Source: CAYXDO01 sp964463485
Lineage (GTDB): Bacteria > Myxococcota > Kuafuiibacteriia > Kuafuiibacteriales > Kuafuiibacteriaceae
Length of the DNA: 64,000 nucleotides
NCBI GenBank assembly: GCA_964463485.1
Contig: CAYXDO010000022.1
Span: forward strand, 29,551-93,550
Direction: 5' to 3'
This document shows, piece by piece, positions 24,774 through 33,451 of the stretch (its first letter is position 1; every line of letters starts with the position of its first letter). Made by a program: the position numbers and the translations under genes. A model generated the notes under the pieces. It was not told where the DNA came from. It did no database searches and saw only the letters and a list, made by a program, of their open reading frames with translations.

Positions 24774-25823
24774 GTGTCGCCCGAACGAGTCCCCAGCTTG
24801 AGGCTCTACTTGCACCTCACCATGAACTGCAACCTCCGCTGTCGCTACTGCTACAGCGGCGAGAAGCGGCATGAAGCGATGTCCGTCGAGGTCGGCCGCG
24901 CGGCGATCGATCGGTTCATGGCGTCGACGCACCACTTGCTCGTGCAGTTTTTCGGCGGAGAGCCTCTGCTGCGCTTGGGCGTCTTGAGGGAGCTCGTGAG
25001 CCACGCGGAGGCCCGATCGCGGGAGCTTCGAGTGCCGGTGTCCTTCGTGTTGGTGACCAACGGGACCCTGTTTGACAAAGACGTGGCCAAACTCTGCGCG
25101 GACCACCGCATCGAGCTGTCGGTGAGCCTCGACGGAGACGCGTCCTCCCAGGATCTCAATCGAATTTTTCCGAACGGTCGGGGCTCGTTCTCCGTCATCG
25201 AGCCTCACCTACCGGAGCTCGTGGCGCTTCGAGCCCACGTGGTCTCGGTCGTGAAGGCGAACAACGTGGCGAACCTGGCGCGGTCCATGAAATATCTGCT
25301 CGATCTCGGATTTCGCAACATCCACATCTCTCCCGATCACACCGATCCCGGGATGGCGCTCGCACTCGCCGAGTATGAGAAGCAGCTCGAGCAGGTCGGA
25401 CGTGAGTATGTGGAGCTCGTCAGGAGCGGTGATCCCACGTTCATCAGCGTGTTCGACGACGGAGCTCACCCCTTCAGCCGGGGCCCGTGCAAACTGGGCT
25501 CGGGCGAGCTCTCCGTCGATCCCTACGGGAGGATCTATCCGTGCGCTTGTTTCGTCGACCACGACCGTTATCCGCTCGGGCACGTCGAGACTGGGTTGGA
25601 TCCGATCCTACACTCGATATTTCTCGAGGACCTCGGGCTCTTACACCGAAAGATCGAGGCGGAGCACCGCGATTGTCCGGCCCATTCGTTCTGTCGGAAG
25701 GGTTGCGGCTGCACGAACATCGTCTCCACCGGAGAGATGACTGGCATCGTACCGGTGACGTGCGAAATTGGCCGGGTTCACGCGAGGACGGCGGAGCGGG
25801 TTCGAGAGATGGAACGAGCATAG
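24774..25823 (+). CDS. Radical SAM/SPASM enzyme
   Basis: About 349 residues from GTG 24774; the frame is open to 24675, but that part is the hexamer repeat. The core has TMNCNLRCRYCYSG (Cys 19, 23, 26), binding the SAM-cleaving 4Fe-4S cluster, followed by FFGGEPLLR and VTNGTL typical of the family. The C-terminus has a SPASM-like cluster region: CKLGSGELSVDPYGRIYPCA, then CPAHSFCRKGCGC. SPASM enzymes mature peptides or proteins (anSME, RiPP maturases). No precursor peptide was recognised nearby. The possible substrate may be a protein of this cluster. Confidence 0.85.
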   Translation: MSPERVPSLRLYLHLTMNCNLRCRYCYSGEKRHEAMSVEVGRAAIDRFMASTHHLLVQFFGGEPLLRLGVLRELVSHAEARSRELRVPVSFVLVTNGTLFDKDVAKLCADHRIELSVSLDGDASSQDLNRIFPNGRGSFSVIEPHLPELVALRAHVVSVVKANNVANLARSMKYLLDLGFRNIHISPDHTDPGMALALAEYEKQLEQVGREYVELVRSGDPTFISVFDDGAHPFSRGPCKLGSGELSVDPYGRIYPCACFVDHDRYPLGHVETGLDPILHSIFLEDLGLLHRKIEAEHRDCPAHSFCRKGCGCTNIVSTGEMTGIVPVTCEIGRVHARTAERVREMERA

Positions 25824-25851
25824 TCGAGCGAGGTGTTCGCTGCCATCCAGC

Positions 25852-26571
25852 TCAGGGTGGGTTTCGGGAGCCATCTTCGAGCTCGCGCCACTTCGCGGCC
25901 TCCAACTCGTCGAGGATCTTCGAGTGACTCTCGAAGTGCCAATCACGGATCGCCTCGTAGAGCCTTCGAATGGCTCTTCGCTGAATCCGAACCGTCGACG
26001 CTTGTCGGGACATGATCAGGAATCCAGGGGCGAATGGGGATTCTTCGAGCTCGAGGCGGATGAACCACACCAACGGCATACCTATCGTGCGTTCCAACGC
26101 TACTCGCCGTATGCTCTCCGGCTTCACTTCCAGCGAGGAGCTCTCCATGACGATCCGCATTCGCTCGTCGTCGAGCGTCAGAAAACCGACGTTGTCGTCC
26201 GTCTCGACGCGGAACAAGAGCCTCGGGCGCAGTTGGTTGCTCTCGAGTCGTGCGACGCCGACAAACTCACCCTCGGCGCCCAAGCTCGCGCGCAACCGCT
26301 CCTCCAGCCGCCTGTTCCCGATCAGAAATGCTCGGTTGCCTCCGATGACGAGCCCCGCGGTCGAAGCGCACAAAGCCGCCAGGCCGACGCTGGGACTGAG
26401 CAGACAGACGAGCCCGCTGAGGCAGAGCGCGGTGAACAAGACGGACTGCATGCCCACCCCTGCGAGGGCCCAAGTCCGCTTGTATCGAGCGAAGACCTCC
26501 CGCGGCTCGGCCTCTGGGATCGGCGCGAGAGGCTTCGCCTCCGAGCGCACGAGCTCACCGCGCCGATCCAT
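25852..26571 (-). CDS. Two-helix membrane protein
   Basis: 239 residues from the ATG at 26571; the longer frame upstream lacks coding character. Residues 30-85 hold two hydrophobic helices (GMQSVLFTALCLSGLVCLL; LAALCASTAGLVIGG). The soluble remainder is basic and beta-rich (FVGVARLESNQLRPRLLFRV; MPLVWFIRLELEES), possibly a PH-like fold. No family was recognised. It converges with the radical SAM gene. Confidence 0.55.
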   Translation of the reverse strand: MDRRGELVRSEAKPLAPIPEAEPREVFARYKRTWALAGVGMQSVLFTALCLSGLVCLLSPSVGLAALCASTAGLVIGGNRAFLIGNRRLEERLRASLGAEGEFVGVARLESNQLRPRLLFRVETDDNVGFLTLDDERMRIVMESSSLEVKPESIRRVALERTIGMPLVWFIRLELEESPFAPGFLIMSRQASTVRIQRRAIRRLYEAIRDWHFESHSKILDELEAAKWRELEDGSRNPP

Positions 26572-26740
26572 ATCATCACTGTCTCTCGAAACGCGAAGCC
26601 TGACCAGTGCGGCAGTGCGGCAGTGCGGGCGAGCGGGAGCCTCACGACCGTTTCTGCGACTTGCTCTCTGATTCCAGCGAGCGCCCCGAGCCAGAAGCGG
26701 CTTGACCGCGCGGCGCGAATCGCGAGAGGTTCCGCTAGCG

Positions 26741-27229
26741 GTGGCAACGAAGACCCGAAAGGCCAAGCTTCAGGCCCACAGTTTTGGGAAGCTGACTGTC
26801 GCTGTCCCTCCCAAGTGGGTGGACAACTCGATCATCACCTTCCTCGGCCCTGCGGGCGGAGCCCGGACGCGCCCCAACGTCGTGCTCTCCCGTCAGATGG
26901 TCTCCGATCGGGTGGTGTTGGGTCAGTATGCCGATGCGCAGCGAGCTTCGTTGCTCGACGCAGGGCTCGCGGACCTCGAAGTCATCGACGAGGGCCCCCT
27001 CACGCTCGACGGCAGAAAGCTGTATCGCGTTCGCTTCGCCTGGACCCGAAGGGATCCGGGTCCAGACGGCAGCACGATCGAGTCTCGAGTTCGCCAGGAA
27101 CAATACTACTCCATCGAGCGCGAAGGGGGTCTCGCGCTGACATTCACTTTTACCTGCGACGCTGATGAGTATGAGGGGCTCAAGGAGACTTTCGAGCAAA
27201 TCGTGCTCGACTCTCGCGTTCGCGTTTAG
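26741..27229 (+). CDS. DcrB/Eag-like (DUF1795) protein
   Basis: About 162 residues from a GTG start (outer frame from 26702). The outline FGKLTVAVPPKWVDNSIITF, then NVVLSRQMV, and a C-terminal YSIEREGGLALTFTFTCDAD with a final helix YEGLKETFEQIVLD matches the DcrB/DUF1795 fold. One branch of this family, the Eag chaperones of type VI secretion, shields the hydrophobic helices of effectors. The next gene, 20 bases on, encodes a protein with just such helices. No type VI core gene is in the window. Family call is moderate; chaperone role is inference. Confidence 0.6.
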   Translation: MATKTRKAKLQAHSFGKLTVAVPPKWVDNSIITFLGPAGGARTRPNVVLSRQMVSDRVVLGQYADAQRASLLDAGLADLEVIDEGPLTLDGRKLYRVRFAWTRRDPGPDGSTIESRVRQEQYYSIEREGGLALTFTFTCDADEYEGLKETFEQIVLDSRVRV

Positions 27230-27248
27230 CCAGACAGTCGAGGTACTC

Positions 27249-27818
27249 ATGACGAAGTTGGGCGGAATCCGAATCACGGACATTCACAACCAGGCCATCC
27301 GCAAGGACGCCGTGAAATTGGATGCTGACGGTGACGGCGTGTTGAGGCCGGCCGAAGCGGAGAAGAAGAGCAAGGACTTCTTTCAGAAGGCCGCGAACGT
27401 CGGCCAGACCGGCGGGAACGCCGGCTGGGCGGCGGGCCTGACCACGGCGTTTGCGCACGCGCTCCCGAGCATCGCAGACTCTGCCGCGAAATTCGCTGCG
27501 CTCGGAGGCATGTGGGGCGCGGTCTTTCAGGCCGTCGGATCGGGCAGCCGAAACCTCGAGGCCATGCGAGCGGGCCGAATGACCGGAGGCGAGGCGCTCG
27601 TCGATACGGTCGAGGACGTCGCGATCGCCGGAGCTTCCGGGGCCGTCGGCGCAGCGATCGGCGCAGCGGTGGGTAGCGTCGTCCCGGTCATCGGGCCGAT
27701 TCTCGGAATCATCATCGGGGCGACCGCTGGCTACATGATGGATCGCGCCGCGCATTCATGGATCGACCGGGACGTGAAGGCGCCCGCGGGGTCCAAAGCC
27801 ACCGAAGCCACAGGTTGA
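27249..27818 (+). CDS. EF-hand/glycine-zipper protein
   Basis: 189 residues. The N-terminus has an EF-hand-like loop LDADGDGVLRPAEAE. After a helical stretch comes a glycine/alanine-rich membrane-active segment (AIAGASGAVGAAIGAAVGSV; VPVIGPILGIIIGATAGYMM) of the glycine-zipper type. No signal peptide is present. It follows the DcrB/Eag-like gene by 20 bases. It could be a secreted pore-forming or membrane-inserting protein, or a structural membrane protein. No toxin domain was recognised. Confidence 0.6.
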   Translation: MTKLGGIRITDIHNQAIRKDAVKLDADGDGVLRPAEAEKKSKDFFQKAANVGQTGGNAGWAAGLTTAFAHALPSIADSAAKFAALGGMWGAVFQAVGSGSRNLEAMRAGRMTGGEALVDTVEDVAIAGASGAVGAAIGAAVGSVVPVIGPILGIIIGATAGYMMDRAAHSWIDRDVKAPAGSKATEATG

Positions 27819-27999
27819 ACGCCCCGACGAACGAGGTTGGCTCTGAAGCGACGCTGACTTCGTCTGCGCCCAGGCCCACGGACGTGACCGTGCCAGCGCG
27901 GGCTGTGCGATGCATGGCCGTTGCTCCACAGCGGCACCTGCCGGCGACGAGTTGCGCCCAGCGGGTTGCGGCCCGTCCGCCGCACTGTAGAATGGAGTC

Positions 28000-28083
28000 G
28001 TGACCCGGCCCGTCTTTGCGGACCCGAAGACTGACTTCGTGTTCAAACGGATTTTTGGACCGAATCAGGTCGACATACGATGA
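28000..28083 (+). pseudogene. Rpn/PDDEXK-type transposase, N-terminal remnant
   Basis: From GTG 28000 the frame reads 27 codons with ADPKTDFVFKRIFG, the hallmark N-terminus of the Rpn (PD-(D/E)xK, recombination-promoting nuclease) family, then stops at 28081-28083. The full family protein is about 250-330 residues, so only the first tenth remains. No continuation was found in other frames downstream. Confidence 0.6.
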
Positions 28084-28194
28084 GTTACGCTCGAAACCCA
28101 GGAAGGTATCGACGAGTCCCCACGCGTTCGAACCCGCAGCGAGACCGCCTGGGCTCCAAGGTCTTCGCACCCGCATGGAGCTCCGTGTTTGTCA

Positions 28195-28812
28195 TCAGGG
28201 CGGCGACGCGCCGAATCGAGCGGCCCACACCTGATCGACCAGCGTTTGCGCGCACTCATCGAGGCATGACCGTACCGTGGTGCTCACCAATCCCGCGGAA
28301 ATCACATCCTGGGCCAAACACGAGAAAGTCGTCTTGGCCACCGGGCCGGCAGCGCCGCGCACACTCACCCGCAGCTCGGCGTCGACCACCGCGCGCTTCC
28401 CAGGCTCGGTCCCAAGCTCGAGGTCCTCGATCGAGACCCCGAGCCAGGTCACGAGTCCATCGATGATGATGCGGTGGCGGGCGCTGGTGGCCGTCTCAGC
28501 AGTCGCCTGCCACTCCATACGGTTCGCGTCCAAGTCCAGCTGATCGAGCGCGCCGCTGTGAGCCTTGTCGATTCGAAGCCTACGCCGCAGCTCGTCACCT
28601 ACTTGGCCCGCGAGAGCCTCGGCCGTCGCTCCCGCAGGGGACTGATCCCAACCAGGCCCCGCTTCGAATCGCCCGATCTCGGCGCGCGCGAGCTCATCGC
28701 GACTCAATCCCAACGTTCCCTGAGGAGTGCGACAACTAGCCACGACGAGCAACAAGGCGGCCGTTCGCGACCACGACGGAGCCAGCTGACGGACCGGAGA
28801 CGCGGGCCTCAC
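28195..28812 (-). CDS. Putative lipoprotein coupled to the 926-residue protein
   Basis: 205 residues from a GTG overlapping the upstream stop (GTGA); the longer frame is inside the upstream gene. The signal peptide SWSRTAALLLVVASC ends in a lipobox. The mature part is mixed alpha/beta with two late cysteines (SCLAQDVIS; SCLDECAQ) that may form a disulfide. The family is unknown. Its coupling to a multi-helix membrane protein suggests the two work together. Confidence 0.6.
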   Translation of the reverse strand: MRPASPVRQLAPSWSRTAALLLVVASCRTPQGTLGLSRDELARAEIGRFEAGPGWDQSPAGATAEALAGQVGDELRRRLRIDKAHSGALDQLDLDANRMEWQATAETATSARHRIIIDGLVTWLGVSIEDLELGTEPGKRAVVDAELRVSVRGAAGPVAKTTFSCLAQDVISAGLVSTTVRSCLDECAQTLVDQVWAARFGASPP

Positions 28813-31589
28813 GCTGGCGCGGCCTGGGTAGTCGACAGGCCGCGCTGCGTTGCCTCCTGATCGAGGAAGCGCTCGCCGATGGCGGTGAGCGCTCGGCGGT
28901 GGCGGATGTCGCCGATCTTGAGCGCGACGGCCGTCGAGATACTCTCCATCGAGCCGAGCGCGGCGATCGTGAGTGGCAAGTGCAGGAGCGCAGGAGCGGC
29001 GATCCCGGTGAGTAGACTCAAGCCGATGCACCACGCGACGCCTTGTGCGAGGCGCTTGCGGACCGGGTTGGCGAACACCTGGTGCATCGCGAAGCTGCGG
29101 GCGAGCTTCTCGAGCTCTGGAGAGAGTTTCTGTCCGAGCTCCTTTTCGAGCTCGGCGTAGCCTTCCTTGGCGAGCTCGGCGCCGGCCATGACCGCTCGAC
29201 TCTCGGCGTCCGTGAGCTTGCCGCCGTGGGCAGCCTTGGCGAAACAAATCAGCACGTCGTTGGCCACTCGGAGCACCGCGTCCGGATGGAGCTCTTTTGG
29301 CCCTTCGAGCTTTTCGAGGGTCGCGCGAATTTCCTGGCTCGCGCGCGCGGCGGACTTCTCGTCGAGCGACAGCCCTTTGGATTTGGCCGCCAACACGACC
29401 TTCTGCGCTAACGACGCGGACACCGCTTTCAGCTTGTCCTCCACGTCGACTCCCGAGCGCAACAACGCCCCAATGTCGTCGTAGGCGACGGCGACGGCGT
29501 CCAACACCTTCGTCTCGAGGTTCGGACGCAGCTCGCCGAAGGCTCGCGACACCGCCCGCCCGTCCGGAACACCCTGCTGCCGCGCAGCCACCGCGTCGAA
29601 CGCTCTCTCCAAGTCAGCCACGAATCTCGAGTCCTTGGGCGCCAACTCAGCGATGCGCTCCGCGACCGCCGAGAGAGTCCCGCGCGCTTCGGCCGCCGAC
29701 CCCGGATCTTCGAGCTTTCCTTCGGACACCATTCTCCGACCGACCTTGTGAAACAGGAGATAACTCGACAGCGTCGTGTAGATCGTGAGCGCGCACGCGC
29801 CCCACGCAACCCCCGCGCCGGCCTGCCAGCCCTTGCCCGCTGCGATCGCGGCCTCCGCCGAGCCGGCCGCCCAAAGCGCCGAGCCGAGCACCGGAAGAAG
29901 CCCAATGTTGCGAGCCCCGAGCAGAATGTCGGACCACGAGACTCCTTGGCCCCGTAGGGACGCAGCCTCTCCTCCCCAGCCGAGCACGTCCTCGACCGTG
30001 GAGAGTATCGAAGTCATCACACTCTCGCCGAGATATCGCTCGATCGGTACGCCCACGAGCGACAGCGCGGCCACCGAGACGACGATCTTCTTCGCGCCGT
30101 CCGCCGCTTCGTTCGCGTAGTCGGCGCCTACCGTGTGCTCGAGCACCGCGCTTCGATATTCACTCAGCACCGGATGCTTGCGGAGCCGGCCCTCGAGCCC
30201 CCTCGCCACCGAGGAGCCCCCGTGGACGCGCACGTTCAGCCCCTGCGCTCGAAACGCCTCGAACTCATCCAGCCGCTTGTCGACCTCGCTGAAGAGACCC
30301 TCCGGATCCGCCTTCCTCAGCTCCTCCGCCGCCGACGCCGCCCGCGCGAGCCGATCGAGCTCACCCGCCTCCGCTCGCGGGCGAAGTCTGTCCGCAAGCC
30401 CAGCGAGCGCGGCGGCGCGATCCTTTGCGCCCAAAGCCTCCGACAGGAGCGTCCGCTCCTCGGATGACAAACTCGGGCCGCTGTCGAGGAGCTTGGATGC
30501 GACCTTCTGGATGACTCGGTCGACGCCCGTGGCCGCGCCATCCAATGACGCCCTAGCTCGAAGCAAATCACCCTTGGAGATCGCCGGCCGCTTCCCTGTC
30601 CTCAAGTACTCATCCACCCACAAGAACGAGCCGCCCGCGACCATCCTCGAGACTTCCCGGAGCCCCTCGATCACGTGCTCTGGAGTTTTTCGCAGGACCT
30701 GAGCGCTGATGACTTCGCCGCGCAACAGCGAGGCCTCCACGAGCGGAGCCATCGCCGGATCTTCGAGCGGAATGCGGAGAGCTGGCGGAAGCGCTTTCAC
30801 CTTCTCCCCATCCAGCTTGTTCCCGGCGAGAAAGCGCTGGTCCACGACGGTGACCTCGAGGTGCTCGCGCATTCGCTTCACGACCGCCGAAGCCACCGCG
30901 ATCGCCGCGTCCACGTCAGCCGCTGCGGCGGCGTTGGCAGCCCCGACGGGACCCGGACCAACCATGGCGGCCTCACGAAGAGTAATGAGCTTGTCGCGTA
31001 CTTTGGCGTCGGATAACCCAGAAATCACCTCCTCGAGGCTTCTGGGCGCTGGGTGACCAGCCTCGGCGAGCGCCTGCGCGACAGGCCCCTCGAGCAACTC
31101 GCGAATGACTCGGCGCTCGTCCGCACCGAGCGACTCGCCCCCCTCGGTCCCCGCAGAATGTGACTCGAGCGCAGCCTTGGCGCGTGCGACCGCGGCCTCC
31201 GGCGAACCAAGGGCGCGAACCCACCGCGCGGCATCTCTCAACTTTCCGAAAGCCCCGCCGACCGCTTCCTTCACCGCGCGCAGGAACGCCTTCTTCTCTG
31301 CGGGAGGTGAGAATCGAAGGAAATCCTCATCGAGCGCCGCCGAAGCGAACGCGATCGCGCCGAGCTTCGAGGTCGGCACCGGGCCGGCGAGCTTGGCAAC
31401 GCTCGCCGCGGAACCGAGAGCTCGTTCGCGATAAGACACTTCGCCCGGCTGAGCGGCCGAAAGCGCCGCCTCACCCGCCGTTCGCTGGACCGTTTCCGTC
31501 GAGGGCTTGGACTCGGCCAACGGAGCCAAAGGCGAGTGAGGAATCAGCCCCGACGCGGGTCGAACGATGGACACGGCCGAAGCTACCAT
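28809..31589 (-). CDS. Large helical protein with several membrane segments
   Basis: 926 residues from the ATG at 31589. The frame is open to 31859, but that extension is the translation of a palindromic repeat. The protein is highly helical, rich in Ala/Glu/Arg. It has four hydrophobic regions (KKIVVSVAALSLVGVP; IGLLPVLGSALWAAGSAEAA; WGACALTIYTTLSSYLLF; VAWCIGLSLLTGIAAPALL) between about residues 540 and 880 and no signal peptide. No known domain was recognised. The pattern resembles secreted translocators or large membrane-inserting effectors; that is speculation. It is followed by a coupled lipoprotein gene. Confidence 0.65.
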   Translation of the reverse strand: MVASAVSIVRPASGLIPHSPLAPLAESKPSTETVQRTAGEAALSAAQPGEVSYRERALGSAASVAKLAGPVPTSKLGAIAFASAALDEDFLRFSPPAEKKAFLRAVKEAVGGAFGKLRDAARWVRALGSPEAAVARAKAALESHSAGTEGGESLGADERRVIRELLEGPVAQALAEAGHPAPRSLEEVISGLSDAKVRDKLITLREAAMVGPGPVGAANAAAAADVDAAIAVASAVVKRMREHLEVTVVDQRFLAGNKLDGEKVKALPPALRIPLEDPAMAPLVEASLLRGEVISAQVLRKTPEHVIEGLREVSRMVAGGSFLWVDEYLRTGKRPAISKGDLLRARASLDGAATGVDRVIQKVASKLLDSGPSLSSEERTLLSEALGAKDRAAALAGLADRLRPRAEAGELDRLARAASAAEELRKADPEGLFSEVDKRLDEFEAFRAQGLNVRVHGGSSVARGLEGRLRKHPVLSEYRSAVLEHTVGADYANEAADGAKKIVVSVAALSLVGVPIERYLGESVMTSILSTVEDVLGWGGEAASLRGQGVSWSDILLGARNIGLLPVLGSALWAAGSAEAAIAAGKGWQAGAGVAWGACALTIYTTLSSYLLFHKVGRRMVSEGKLEDPGSAAEARGTLSAVAERIAELAPKDSRFVADLERAFDAVAARQQGVPDGRAVSRAFGELRPNLETKVLDAVAVAYDDIGALLRSGVDVEDKLKAVSASLAQKVVLAAKSKGLSLDEKSAARASQEIRATLEKLEGPKELHPDAVLRVANDVLICFAKAAHGGKLTDAESRAVMAGAELAKEGYAELEKELGQKLSPELEKLARSFAMHQVFANPVRKRLAQGVAWCIGLSLLTGIAAPALLHLPLTIAALGSMESISTAVALKIGDIRHRRALTAIGERFLDQEATQRGLSTTQAAPA

Positions 31590-31901
31590 TTCCCAGAGAC
31601 CGAGGACACCCGCCTCCGCGGCAAAGGGAACGAACGTGGATGCACGACCAAGTTGCGCGATATCTCGACGATCATACTCGGCGCTCGGCAAACCACAGAG
31701 GACGCAGAGCAGGAACGCAGAGAACACCGAGGATTCTTGGAGAAGAGTCCCTCGTGCCGTCCGTGTTCCTTCTCTGTGCTCTCCGTGGTCCACGCGGAGG
31801 CTGAACTGAATCGCCGCAGGTCGGTCGCGCACCCGAACGAAGCTCGACGCTCCGAACACCCGCTCGATCGTCCCGGCGAAGCCTTGCCCGGAACGTGGTC
31901 A
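31590..31901. other. Spacer with palindromic element
   Basis: A 312-base spacer between two minus-strand genes. Most of it is taken up by the inverted-repeat element at 31692-31789. The promoter of the 926-residue gene should lie between that element and 31589, but no clear box is seen. Confidence 0.5.
31692..31789. repeat. Palindromic interspersed repeat
   Basis: The left arm ACCACAGAGGACGCAGAGCA (31692 onward) and the right arm ending CTCTGTGCTCTCCGTGGT (to 31789) are imperfect inverted copies of about 27 bases. The words CTCTGTG, CTCCGTGGT and CACGCGGAGG recall a widespread interspersed repeat that I remember from planctomycete, acidobacterial and myxobacterial intergenic DNA. Its minus-strand frame encodes a spurious AFLLCVLCG-type peptide. 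Confidence 0.65.
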
Positions 31902-33260
31902 TCAGTCCTCCGACCGAACCTCCAGCAAATAGATCCCATCGCCGCGATACCGCCCAGATTCATCGACGGCCCGCTCATCGAACGAAAAAGTGGCTCCGAT
32001 GTAACGACCCGGTCCGATCCTCGCGACGCGAGCGACCGGACGACTTGCCACCGCCTCCGAGGGACAGCTCTGGCCCGCCTCGAACGTGGCGACCTCACCC
32101 AGACTCGCATCCGCGCCGGTCAGGACGAGAGCGGACCCGAGCGGCTCGAGCTCGTGAATTTCGGGAATGGACGCCTGCCCCAGCGATACGGAGGTGTTCC
32201 AAAGCGGATCGTAGCCGAACAACGCTCCGTCGGCGCCCGCAATGACCCATCGTCTAAGTCCAGGAACCCAGTTGACGGTGGTCGCTCCGGTGAGTCCGGC
32301 CACGTCGATGGGTATGAATCCTTGGCCGAGGATGACTCGCCCGAACTCGGCGCCAACGCCCACGGCATAACCCACGCCGGGCTCCGACCATCGCAGATCG
32401 TAGGGTCGTTTTCGGGTCAAGTGCGGTACTAGCTCTCGGACTCGAGCGCCGTCGAAGTGAAAGACCGCCCCGTACACCGTCACGCCAAGCAGCTCGGTCC
32501 CGGCACCCTCACCTCGAGAGAGTCGGGCGACGCGTGCGACATTCGCGGTGCTTTCGTGGGGAATCGTGCCCACTGAAACCCATTCTCCGCCCGGCGTCGC
32601 TGCCACGAGATTCCATCGTCGGGCGAGAATGAATCGGTCCTCCGGGGAGAGCGAAGCTACGGAGATCCCGATCGTGCTCGAAAAGGACGTAATGGGAGCG
32701 AATCCGGAAGCGTCGACCCAACCCACCTCCCCGCGCCCGTCGCTCCAGCCAGCGGCCAAGGCGCGTCCGTCTCCTGCTTCGAGATTCAAGACCACGAACC
32801 CGGCTTCGACTGGGTCCGGCAGGCGCGTCGCTGATATCACCCGCTTGCGGCAGTCGACCTCCTCGAAGCGCCGGATCCGGTCCCACACCGGCTCGGATGA
32901 GTTTGGACTCAGCCTGTCGCCATCGATCGTGAACGACTCGATCGGGACAGGGAGGGGCCAGCCGGCCTCCTTGTTGGAGGCGCCGCGAAAGGGTCCTTCT
33001 GGCAAGCTCGGGTCACCTTGGTAACTCAGCACCCACACACGGGATGCGTCCCCATCGGCGAAGATCGAAGGTAAGTCGGAGATACGGGTCACGACCCCTC
33101 GTGTCCCTGCCGAGCCGCCTTCGAACACCACCACGAGCCAGTCTCCGGAGGGCGCGATGGCAGGGGCGAGGGAGGCGGGGACGCAACCCGAAGACCAAGT
33201 CAGGAGAAGAAGGGCCGCGCGAGCGCGACCCGAAGGTCCCTCTCCAGGATCCGAAGGCAT
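31902..33260 (-). CDS. Putative lipoprotein, beta-propeller-like
   Basis: 452 residues from ATG 33260; the open frame to 33362 adds an atypical stretch. The signal peptide ARAALLLLTWSSGC ends in a lipobox. The mature protein shows repeated beta units (LGVTVYGAVFHFDGARV; RRWVIAGADGALFGYDPLW). It resembles the lipoprotein at 12867 in size and order of motifs, including the region of its ELLGVTVYGAVFHF strand, so they may be paralogues. The role is unknown. Confidence 0.6.
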   Translation of the reverse strand: MPSDPGEGPSGRARAALLLLTWSSGCVPASLAPAIAPSGDWLVVVFEGGSAGTRGVVTRISDLPSIFADGDASRVWVLSYQGDPSLPEGPFRGASNKEAGWPLPVPIESFTIDGDRLSPNSSEPVWDRIRRFEEVDCRKRVISATRLPDPVEAGFVVLNLEAGDGRALAAGWSDGRGEVGWVDASGFAPITSFSSTIGISVASLSPEDRFILARRWNLVAATPGGEWVSVGTIPHESTANVARVARLSRGEGAGTELLGVTVYGAVFHFDGARVRELVPHLTRKRPYDLRWSEPGVGYAVGVGAEFGRVILGQGFIPIDVAGLTGATTVNWVPGLRRWVIAGADGALFGYDPLWNTSVSLGQASIPEIHELEPLGSALVLTGADASLGEVATFEAGQSCPSEAVASRPVARVARIGPGRYIGATFSFDERAVDESGRYRGDGIYLLEVRSED

Positions 33261-33451
33261 TCGACGAGATTGTCCCTCGACACGACATGACACCGCCACC
33301 GAAATGTGGACGGAGCGGAGGCTCGAGCTCGACGGCGCCCCTTTGCGAATCCTTCCAAGCAACCCATCCTATGCGCTTCCGAAGCCTCGAGCACCGCATG
33401 AACCCAACTCGGACAGTTGACTTCTCTTGCAACCAGAGGTGAAACGGCCGG

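Noticed and set aside
25768..27165. 465-codon open frame on the plus strand
   Set aside because: It runs across the opposite-strand gene at 25852 and the DcrB-like gene with atypical composition; a shadow frame.
28813..29247. Upstream extension of the small lipoprotein
   Set aside because: It lies inside the larger gene on the same strand; the GTG overlapping that gene's stop gives a proper lipoprotein signal.
31589..31859. Upstream extension of the 926-residue protein by 90 codons
   Set aside because: The extension is the translation of a palindromic repeat and has a different codon pattern; ATG 31589 is a better start.
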